From positions 34,587 through 46,557 of the forward strand of contig KL568537.1 in the NCBI GenBank assembly GCA_000715605.1: DNA of 11,971 bases, written 5' to 3'. The notes under the pieces are model-generated. The model was given only the letters and a program-made list of their open reading frames with translations. It was not told where the DNA came from and did no database searches. The position numbers were made by a program, and so were the translations under genes. Positions 7,335-11,971 of this stretch are shown piece by piece. Position 1 is the stretch's first letter. Each line of letters begins with the position of its first letter. This DNA comes from Streptomyces speibonae (lineage in GTDB: Bacteria > Actinomycetota > Actinomycetes > Streptomycetales > Streptomycetaceae).

Positions 7335-7427
7335 AGCCGTCGGCCACGGGGGCGACCCACCCGCCACCCCCTTCCATACGGCATCGATACGCCTCTGCCC
7401 TCCGGGTGAATTCAGCGCGGGCCGGGA

Positions 7428-7477
7428 GCGGATTCCGCAGGTCGCGGAAGTGTCATGCCCGGCGGCGCGGAATTTCC
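7428..7477. promoter_or_regulatory. Cluster of GCGGAA/TTCCGC boxes in a divergent promoter region
   Basis: GCGGATTCCGC (7428-7438) is a near-perfect palindrome. Its right half TTCCGC (7433-7438) also pairs with GCGGAA (7444-7449) across AGGTC. A further GCGGAA (7467-7472) runs into the palindrome GGAATTTCC (7469-7477). Three oriented copies of one hexamer in 50 bases, between the permease and the 31-codon ORF, look like an operator for a dimeric regulator. The protein that would bind is unknown. Confidence 0.4.
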
Positions 7478-7513
7478 ATGTCCATATGACTAGCCACGTC
7501 CCGTGGAGGTCTC

Positions 7514-7609
7514 ATGCATACGACCGCAGAACTGATCGGCGCCGCGGCCACGCTCGTCGGCCTCGGCATCCTCGCCGTGGCGAGCGTGCGCAGCATCACG
7601 CGCCGCTGA
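7514..7609 (+). CDS. 31-aa single-helix membrane peptide (hypothetical)
   Basis: A 31-codon ORF with a clear ribosome site, GGAGG four bases before the ATG. The product has a short polar start (MHTTAE), one hydrophobic Ala/Leu/Val/Gly helix (about residues 7-25), and a basic end (SITRR). That suits a single-pass peptide with the C-terminus inside. Third codon positions are almost all G or C. It is divergent from the permease gene, sharing about 190 bases of upstream DNA, and its last 14 bases overlap the 3' end of the convergent sugar kinase gene. The size and layout recall small accessory subunits of transporters such as KdpF, but I see no sequence match to KdpF. Function unknown. Confidence 0.6.
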   Translation: MHTTAELIGAAATLVGLGILAVASVRSITRR

Positions 7610-8522
7610 CCGGGCCGGGGGCGGACGCGGCGCATCCGTCGCGCAGTTCCCGGGGTCCGATGGCCGCCACGCGTGTGGAGGGCACCGTGCAGGCGTAGGC
7701 GCCGGCCACCGCACCCAGCCGGGCGCAGTGAAGGGGCGGCTCGCCCCGGAGGAAGCCGTGGAGAAACGCCGCCGCGAAGGCGTCACCGGCCCCGTTGGAG
7801 TCCACGACCGGCGCCGGGGGCTCGGCGGCGGGGATCCGGGCCGTCCCGCCGTCGGCGAGCAGCAGCGCGCCCTCGGCCCCCGCGGTGGCGACGACGACCC
7901 GGGCCCTGCCCCGTTCGGCGATCCGGCGCATCGTGGCCTCCGGTTCCGGCAGGGCCGCGGCCGAGAGGAAGACGAGGTCCGCGGCGAGCGCGAAGGACTC
8001 GTGGTACGGGTTGGCTCCGTCCCAGTCGTGCAGGTCGGTCGAGATCGTCACGTCCGCCTCGCGCAGCAGGGGCAGGGCCTCGGCACAGGGCTGGGTGATG
8101 ACGACGTGCGCGTGCCGGCTGACGGCGGCGAGACGGCGCACGGTCTTTTCGGGAAGCCGGTCCGTCCCGGCCCAGCGGGTCGCGTCGTACAGGGAGAGCC
8201 GGCGGCCGTCGGGGCCGACCAGGTTGACCGCGCGTTTGGTGCCGCACGGCTGCGGTACGGCGGTGAGCGCGATGCCGTGGTCCCGGTGCAGGGCGCGGAC
8301 GAGGTCGCCCTCGTGGTCGTCGCCGATCAGGTCGAGGTGGTGGGTGCGCAGGCCGAGGGCGCTGGTGCCGAGGGCGACGAAGTCGCCGCTCTGTCCCGCG
8401 CGGGTGACGATGCCCGGCCGGATCATATGACTGTCGGCGAGCGGAACGGGCAGTTCGGGCACATGCACGATCGTGTCCACACCGGCGCCGCCCAGGACGA
8501 GCACGTCGATCTCCGCGGTCAT
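7596..8522 (-). CDS. PfkB-family carbohydrate or nucleoside kinase
   Basis: ATP-dependent kinase of 308 residues in the ribokinase/PfkB superfamily, cytoplasmic. It begins with the usual strand VLVLGGAGVDTIV (7-19), and Asp16 suits the substrate-binding Asp. RAGQSGDFVALGTSALGL (41-58) replaces the more common GGKGANVA-type loop. The C-terminal signature DSNGAGDAFAAAFLHG (241-256) carries the anion-hole glycines and the catalytic base Asp247. STDLHDW (161-167) lies in the core. The substrate cannot be told; ribose, fructose-type sugars or nucleosides are all possible. ATG at 8522 follows AAGGAGG with a spacing of about 9 bases, one of the best ribosome sites in the window. It is flanked by genes on the plus strand on both sides, so it is probably monocistronic, with its promoter in the 184-base gap shared with the ceoB leader. 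Confidence 0.9.
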   Translation of the reverse strand: MTAEIDVLVLGGAGVDTIVHVPELPVPLADSHMIRPGIVTRAGQSGDFVALGTSALGLRTHHLDLIGDDHEGDLVRALHRDHGIALTAVPQPCGTKRAVNLVGPDGRRLSLYDATRWAGTDRLPEKTVRRLAAVSRHAHVVITQPCAEALPLLREADVTISTDLHDWDGANPYHESFALAADLVFLSAAALPEPEATMRRIAERGRARVVVATAGAEGALLLADGGTARIPAAEPPAPVVDSNGAGDAFAAAFLHGFLRGEPPLHCARLGAVAGAYACTVPSTRVAAIGPRELRDGCAASAPGPVSGA

Positions 8523-8706
8523 TGGCTGGTTTCCTCCTTGCCCGGGTCTCGGGCGTTCCCCGGTGCTGCGGATACGTTGGATTCGGCACGCGGAGGCGAC
8601 GGCCCGGCCCCGGAAGGCGTCAGGACCGCGATCCCCCGGCATGATGTTGCCTTGCGGCCGGTTCCCCGCGCCGCGTTGTCCCGCCTGGCGAGCCGGAAAG
8701 AGAGAC

Positions 8707-8757
8707 ATGAGCACGAAGGTCATGAAGGCCGAAGGGCCTGCAGGAAGCGCGGTGTGA
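8707..8757 (+). CDS. Possible 16-aa leader peptide ahead of ceoB
   Basis: ATG at 8707 follows GGAAAGAGAG and opens a 16-codon frame (MSTKVMKAEGPAGSAV) ending at TGA 8755-8757, four bases before the ceoB ATG. Only a weak GAGG very close to the ATG serves ceoB, so reinitiation after this peptide could feed ceoB translation. The frame contains a small hairpin, AGGCC (8726-8730) with GGCCT (8735-8739). The rest of the gap to the kinase gene (8523-8706) shows no other gene; a short GCCCG/CGGGC stem (8540-8554) sits just upstream of the kinase ribosome site. The peptide could be chance. Confidence 0.35.
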   Translation: MSTKVMKAEGPAGSAV

Positions 8758-8761
8758 GGCG

Positions 8762-9433
8762 ATGCACATTGTCATCATGGGCTGCGGAAGGGTGGGTTCC
8801 GCCCTGGCCCAGACCCTGGAGGAGCAGGGCCACACGGTAGCCGTGGTCGACCAGGACCCCACCGCCTTCCGCCGGCTGGGCTCCTCGTTCGGCGGCCGTC
8901 GGGTCACCGGCGTCGGCTTCGACCAGGACACCCTGCGTGAGGCGGGCATCGAGGAGGCCGGCGCCTTCGCCGCCGTGTCCAGCGGCGACAACTCCAACAT
9001 CATCGCCGCGCGGGTGGCGCGGGAGATGTTCGGCATCGAGAACGTGGCCGCCCGCATCTACGATCCCCGCCGCGCGGAGGTCTACCAGCGCCTCGGCATC
9101 CCCACGGTGGCGACCGTCCGCTGGACGGCCGACCAGATGCTGCGCCGGCTGCTTCCCTCGGGTGCCGAGCCGCTGTGGCGCGACCCCACCGGCGGGGTCC
9201 AGCTGGCCGAGGTGCACACCTCCCCGGCCTGGGTGGGCCACCGGATCAGCAGACTGCAGGAGGCGACGGGCGTGCGCGTGGCCTTCCTGACCCGGCTCGG
9301 CGAGGCGATCCTGCCCAGCTCGCAGACGGTGCTGCAGGAGGGCGACCTGGTGCATGTGATGATGCGCACGGACGAGATCGACCGGGTCGAGGCGGCGTTC
9401 GCCAAGGGTCCCGAAGAGGAGGGCGGTCGCTGA
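8762..9433 (+). CDS. ceoB: TrkA/RCK-domain K+ transport regulator, CeoB-type
   Basis: Cytoplasmic NAD(H)-binding gating subunit of potassium transport, 223 residues. The RCK-N Rossmann fold opens with MGCGRVG (GxGxxG at 7-12), and the second strand ends in the acidic VVDQDP (Asp30, Asp32), which favours NAD over NADP. DNSNIIAARVARE (76-88) is the usual RCK dimer helix. Residues about 138-213 form the RCK-C domain, ending in EGDLVHVMM. One RCK-N plus RCK-C unit is half the length of E. coli TrkA, as in split actinobacterial systems. It overlaps ceoC by one base, so the two are coupled and probably form a hetero-oligomer. No TrkH/TrkG channel is in the window. The 16-codon leader ends just upstream. 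Confidence 0.93.
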   Translation: MHIVIMGCGRVGSALAQTLEEQGHTVAVVDQDPTAFRRLGSSFGGRRVTGVGFDQDTLREAGIEEAGAFAAVSSGDNSNIIAARVAREMFGIENVAARIYDPRRAEVYQRLGIPTVATVRWTADQMLRRLLPSGAEPLWRDPTGGVQLAEVHTSPAWVGHRISRLQEATGVRVAFLTRLGEAILPSSQTVLQEGDLVHVMMRTDEIDRVEAAFAKGPEEEGGR

Positions 9434-10101
9434 TGAGGGTCGCCATTGCCGGAGCCGGCGCCGTGGGCCGCTCGATCGCGGGCGAGCTGCTGGAGAACGG
9501 CCACGAGGTGCTGCTGATCGACAAGGCGCCGACCGCCATCTCGGTGGAGCGCGTACCGCAGGCGGAGTGGCTGCTCGCCGACGCCTGCGAGATCACCTCG
9601 CTGGACGAGGCCGCGCTCCAGCGCTGCAACGTCGTCATCGCCGCGACCGGCGACGACAAGGTCAACCTGGTCGTCTCGCTGCTCGCCAAGACCGAGTACG
9701 GCGTTCCGCGGGTCGTGGCCCGGGTGAACAACCCGAAGAACGAGTGGCTGTTCAACGAGTCGTGGGGCGTGGACGTCGCCGTCTCCACCCCGCGCCTGAT
9801 GTCGGCCCTGGTGGAGGAGGCGGTCAGCGTCGGCGACCTGGTCCGGCTGCTGCGCTTCAGCCACGGTGACGCCAACCTGGTCGAGCTGACCCTGCCCGAG
9901 GAGTCGGCCCTGGCCGGCACCCAGGTCGGGGACGTCCAGTGGCCGCAGGACACCTCGCTGGTCACCATCATCCGCGGCACCCGCGTCCTGACGCCGACCC
10001 GTGAGGACTCCCTCGAGGCCGGCGACGAACTCCTCTTCGTCGCCGCCCAGGCCCGGGAGGAACAGCTGGAGGACCTGCTGTCGGTCCGCAGGGAGTCATA
10101 A
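9433..10101 (+). CDS. ceoC: TrkA/RCK-domain K+ transport regulator, CeoC-type
   Basis: Second RCK protein of the pair, 222 residues, cytoplasmic. AGAGAVG (6-12) gives the GxGxxG nucleotide loop, and LLIDKAP places Asp30 at the end of the second strand. ATGDDKVNLVVSLLAK (71-86) and VVARVNNPKNEWLF (94-107) are typical RCK-N features. Residues about 145-215 form RCK-C, ending with EAGDELLFVAA. Its ATG shares the A of the ceoB TGA (TGATG), showing tight translational coupling. CeoB and CeoC resemble two halves of a full TrkA without being identical, so an obligate heteromer is likely. A strong terminator follows 13 bases after the stop. The partner transporter is not certain; the KimA-like permease in the same block is the best local candidate. 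Confidence 0.93.
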   Translation: MRVAIAGAGAVGRSIAGELLENGHEVLLIDKAPTAISVERVPQAEWLLADACEITSLDEAALQRCNVVIAATGDDKVNLVVSLLAKTEYGVPRVVARVNNPKNEWLFNESWGVDVAVSTPRLMSALVEEAVSVGDLVRLLRFSHGDANLVELTLPEESALAGTQVGDVQWPQDTSLVTIIRGTRVLTPTREDSLEAGDELLFVAAQAREEQLEDLLSVRRES

Positions 10102-10114
10102 GGAGTCACAGGCC

Positions 10115-10144
10115 GGGGGCACCCGGAGAACCCCGGGTGCCCCC
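10115..10144 (+). terminator. Perfect 12-bp terminator hairpin after ceoC
   Basis: GGGGGCACCCGG (10115-10126) and CCGGGTGCCCCC (10133-10144) pair perfectly around AGAACC, followed by only two T residues. It starts 13 bases after the ceoC stop and lies between convergent genes, so it may act in both directions. Confidence 0.85.
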
Positions 10145-10146
10145 TT

Positions 10147-10219
10147 CCAGCCCGTCCGGCGTTCGAGGACGAGGCCCGTTCAGGGCCGAAGCGGGGGTCC
10201 CGGGGCGACAGCCCCCGGA
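10147..10219. repeat. Streptomyces-type dispersed intergenic repeat
   Basis: The stretch beginning CAGCCCGTCCGGCGTTCGAG and continuing GACGAGGCCC, then GGGCCGAAGCGGGGGTCC and AGCCCCCGGA, matches a sequence I recall as very common between genes in Streptomyces genomes. It contains two stem-loops: GGCCC/GGGCC (10173-10177, 10183-10187) and CCGGGGC with GCCCCCGG (10200-10206, 10211-10218). It lies between the ceoC terminator and the end of the DUF3159 gene and may stop transcription from the right. The repeat identity is from memory, not a search. Confidence 0.7.
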
Positions 10220-10238
10220 GTGCGAGGGCGAGGCGCGC

Positions 10239-10946
10239 CTACTCGGAGGCGGCAGCCTTGCGTTCCTCCTCCGCCTCCATTTCCGCGAACACATCGATCG
10301 GCGGCGGCGCCTTCGCCAGGAACACCCACGTGAGATACACGGCGAGCAGGAACGGCGGGATCTTCAGCGCGACCAGCACCCATCCCAGCTGCGTCGTGTC
10401 CGCCCACCAGTACAGCGGGAAGAGGATCGCGCTCTTGCCGAGCAGGATCAGGCCCCACGCCCAGCTGGCCTTCGTGTAGGCTTTCTTCCGGCCGGGATTG
10501 CGCGTACGCCAGGAGAGGTTCTCCCGGAACACCGGGCCGAGCATCAGCCCGATCAGCGGGACCCCCGCCATCGCCGAGACGATGTACGCCAGGGCCAGGC
10601 CCAGTGTGTACAGCATGCCCGGCAGGTAGAAGTCCTTGGCGTTGCCGGTCATCATCGCGAAGACCACGCCGAAGGCGACGCCGAAGACGCCGCTGAAGGC
10701 GTGCTTGACGGTGTCCCTGCGGGCGAGCCGGACCACGACCATCACCAGCGCCACGACGAGCGCGGCGATCGCCGACATGTGCAGGTCCTTGTTGACCGTG
10801 TAGATGCTGACGAAGAGAAGCCCGGGCAGCACCGTCTCGACCATGCCCCGCACCCCGCCGAACGCCTCGAACAGGGCGGCCTCCGTCACCGCCCGGGCGT
10901 CGTCCGCGGATGTGTCTTCGGTTGTCGGCTTGTCGAGCGACGTCAC
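10239..10946 (-). CDS. DUF3159 integral membrane protein
   Basis: Membrane protein of 235 residues with five or six predicted helices (about 35-50, 57-73, 83-99, 108-136, 162-180, 187-210), an acidic soluble N-terminus (1-30) and an acidic-basic cytosolic tail (215-235). It belongs by pattern to DUF3159, an actinobacterial family of unknown role; the M. tuberculosis relative is Rv2693c, next to ceoC there too. Conserved-looking polar residues in the membrane part include YTVNKDLH (49-56) and SWAWGLILLGKS (161-172). GTG at 10946 starts 3 bases after the OB-fold gene stop, with GGGAG in the end of that gene as ribosome site. The order suggests co-transcription with the OB-fold gene. A link to K+ or pH homeostasis is possible from context only. 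Confidence 0.88.
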   Translation of the reverse strand: MTSLDKPTTEDTSADDARAVTEAALFEAFGGVRGMVETVLPGLLFVSIYTVNKDLHMSAIAALVVALVMVVVRLARRDTVKHAFSGVFGVAFGVVFAMMTGNAKDFYLPGMLYTLGLALAYIVSAMAGVPLIGLMLGPVFRENLSWRTRNPGRKKAYTKASWAWGLILLGKSAILFPLYWWADTTQLGWVLVALKIPPFLLAVYLTWVFLAKAPPPIDVFAEMEAEEERKAAASE

Positions 10947-10949
10947 CGG

Positions 10950-11348
10950 CTACTCCCGTCCGAGGGGTCTCAGTTCGTATTTCGGATTGAACAGCACCCG
11001 GCGGCCCCGGCTCATCGAGATCCGGCCCGATGCGATCAGCTTGCGCCCCGGTTCTATCCCGAGGATGGAGCGCCGGCCGAGCCACACCACGTCCAGCGCG
11101 GCGGAGCCGTCGAACAGCTCGGCCTCGAGGGCCGGGACTCCCGCGCGCGGCCGCAGCGTGACCGTGCGCAAGGTACCAGTAACCGTCACGATCTGCCGGT
11201 CCTGGCAGTCTCCTATCCGCGTACAGCCGGCGGTCTCGGCGTCCTCGCGCAGCTCCTGCGACTCCAGGTCCTCCTGGCTGGAGGAGAGCCGGTCGAGCAT
11301 GCGCCGGAACCGGCCTGCCGGCTTCTCCGAACGAGGAACAGCACTCAT
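10950..11348 (-). CDS. Small OB-fold nucleic-acid-binding-type protein
   Basis: Cytoplasmic protein of 132 residues. The first 40 are a basic then acidic helical segment (RFRRMLDRLSSS, then an EDLESQELREDAE run). Residues about 44-130 form a single OB fold of the kind that binds nucleic acid: VTVTGTLRTVTLRP strand pair, an ELFDGSAALDVVWLG stretch, a helix-turn at GIEPGRKLIASGRIS, and a final strand VLFNPKYELRP. The relative in M. tuberculosis is Rv2694c, paired with the DUF3159 gene in the same way. ATG at 11348 has no clear ribosome site, and a TACGCT box ends 6 bases upstream, so a leaderless message is possible. It follows kdpE in the same direction after 55 bases. The ligand is unknown. 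Confidence 0.85.
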   Translation of the reverse strand: MSAVPRSEKPAGRFRRMLDRLSSSQEDLESQELREDAETAGCTRIGDCQDRQIVTVTGTLRTVTLRPRAGVPALEAELFDGSAALDVVWLGRRSILGIEPGRKLIASGRISMSRGRRVLFNPKYELRPLGRE

Positions 11349-11354
11349 ATCTGA

Positions 11355-11360
11355 AGCGTA
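11355..11360 (-). promoter_or_regulatory. Candidate -10 box for leaderless OB-fold gene transcription
   Basis: TACGCT on the minus strand fits TAnnnT and ends 6 bases before the ATG at 11348, so the first transcribed base could be the A of the start codon. No Shine-Dalgarno sequence precedes the ATG. The -35 region is not convincing. Confidence 0.3.
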
Positions 11361-11403
11361 CCGGGGGCCACTGACGGTTCCGTACCCTCCGCGGCCGTGA
11401 CCC

Positions 11404-11971
11404 TCACTTCTCGAACCGGTACCCCATGCCCGGCTCGGTGATGAGGTGCCGGGGATGCGACGGATCCGCCTCCAGTTTCCGCCGCAGCTGCGCCATGTAC
11501 ACGCGGAGGTAATTGGTCTCCGTCCCGTACGACGGCCCCCACACCTCCCGCAACAGCTGCTTCTGCCCCACCAGACGGCCCCCGCCGCGCACCAGCACCT
11601 CCAGCAGATGCCATTCGGTGGGCGTCAGCCGTACGTCCTTGCCGCCCCGGTTGACCTTCTTGGCGGCGAGGTCGACGGTGAACGCGTCGGTCTCGACCAC
11701 CGTGTCGCCCGCGTCGGCGGGCTCGGCGCGCCGTACGGCGGCCCGCAGCCGGGCCAGCAGTTCGTCCATGCCGAAGGGCTTGGTGACGTAGTCGTCGGCG
11801 CCCGCGTCCAGCGCCTGGACCTTCTCCTCGGAGGCGTGCCGCGCGGACAGCACGAGGATCGGCACCCGGCTCCAGCCGCGCAGTGCCGTGATGACCTCGA
11901 CGCCGTCCATGTCGGGCAGGCCCAGGTCGAGGACGACCACGTCGGGGTGGTGCGCGGCGGCGGTACGGAGG
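11404..11971 (-). CDS. kdpE: KdpE-type response regulator (N-terminus off window)
   Basis: OmpR/PhoB-family transcription regulator; 188 residues are visible and about 37 N-terminal ones lie past the right edge. The receiver shows VVVLDLGLPDMDG with the phospho-acceptor Asp (visible residue 15), LVLSAR, DAGADDYVTKPF with the conserved Lys (visible 64), and MDELLARLRAAVRR. The C-terminal winged helix holds LTPTEWHLLEVL, LLREVWG and YLRVYMAQLRRKLE, ending in EPGMGYRFEK. The match to E. coli KdpE extends over the whole visible part (GLPD.DG, SARH/SARS, VWGP, YLR.YM, PRH.ITE.G.GYRF), which separates it from other OmpR-type regulators. KdpE, phosphorylated by KdpD, turns on the KdpFABC K+ pump when K+ is low. 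The kdpD gene would be expected just beyond the edge. Confidence 0.92.
   Translation of the reverse strand, partial: LRTAAAHHPDVVVLDLGLPDMDGVEVITALRGWSRVPILVLSARHASEEKVQALDAGADDYVTKPFGMDELLARLRAAVRRAEPADAGDTVVETDAFTVDLAAKKVNRGGKDVRLTPTEWHLLEVLVRGGGRLVGQKQLLREVWGPSYGTETNYLRVYMAQLRRKLEADPSHPRHLITEPGMGYRFEK

Noticed and set aside
5749..7335. A 528-codon plus-strand open frame rich in Gly, Asp, Glu and His
   Set aside because: It is antisense to the permease, whose membrane helices and KimA-like motifs are unmistakable.
3878..7384. A single 1168-codon minus-strand open frame covering both methyltransferase and permease
   Set aside because: Only the part after 5206 reads as the methyltransferase; the rest is a Pro/Arg-rich out-of-frame shadow of the permease gene. 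It is not a fusion.
7378..7513. Possible c-di-AMP (ydaO-type) riboswitch upstream of the KimA-like gene
   Set aside because: The B. subtilis kimA gene has one, so I looked, but the upstream sequence is short and I could not find the conserved ydaO blocks; the likely leaderless start also leaves no room.
7514..7609. The 31-codon ORF as KdpF
   Set aside because: Size and single helix fit, but the sequence does not resemble KdpF and kdpA is not adjacent.

Overview
The window reads as chromosome of a Streptomyces or a very close actinomycete. GC is very high, genes show strong G/C bias at third codon positions, several starts are GTG, and a Streptomyces-type intergenic repeat lies near 10.15-10.22 kb. 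The inferred organism rests on these signs and on gene order, not on a marker gene.

Left part (1-3.88 kb, minus strand). A three-gene cassette reads off the left edge: an SseB-like protein, a 221-residue ESX/WXG100-like protein, and the first 542 residues of a large polymorphic toxin (T7SS-type N-terminus, then the DUF6531 domain that opens Rhs/YD-repeat proteins). The genes are overlapping or nearly abutting, so they probably form one operon. Upstream lies about 1.1 kb without an intact gene. It holds two plus-strand stretches that look like decayed coding sequence, a pair of 20-base repeats, and a strong hairpin at its right end.

Middle and right part (3.88-11.4 kb). This is a conserved actinobacterial block. 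From left to right it holds a TrmA/RlmC/RlmD-type RNA m5U methyltransferase (minus), a KimA-like APC-superfamily permease (minus), the TrkA/RCK pair CeoB-CeoC (plus, one-base overlap), a DUF3159 membrane protein (minus) and a small OB-fold protein (minus). As I recall it, M. tuberculosis Rv2689c-Rv2694c has the same order and orientations. Two items sit between permease and ceoB here: a 31-codon single-helix ORF (plus) and a PfkB-family sugar kinase (minus). The window ends inside a KdpE response-regulator gene (minus).

How the genes may work together. Potassium is the common theme. The permease keeps every K+-site residue I recall from Bacillus subtilis KimA, CeoB and CeoC are NAD-binding gating subunits with no TrkH/TrkG channel in view, and KdpE controls Kdp K+ uptake elsewhere. 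The most interesting inference is that CeoB/CeoC gate the KimA-like transporter. The divergent region between the permease and the 31-codon ORF carries a cluster of GCGGAA/TTCCGC boxes that could be an operator. No tRNA, rRNA, CRISPR array, intact transposase or integrase was found.
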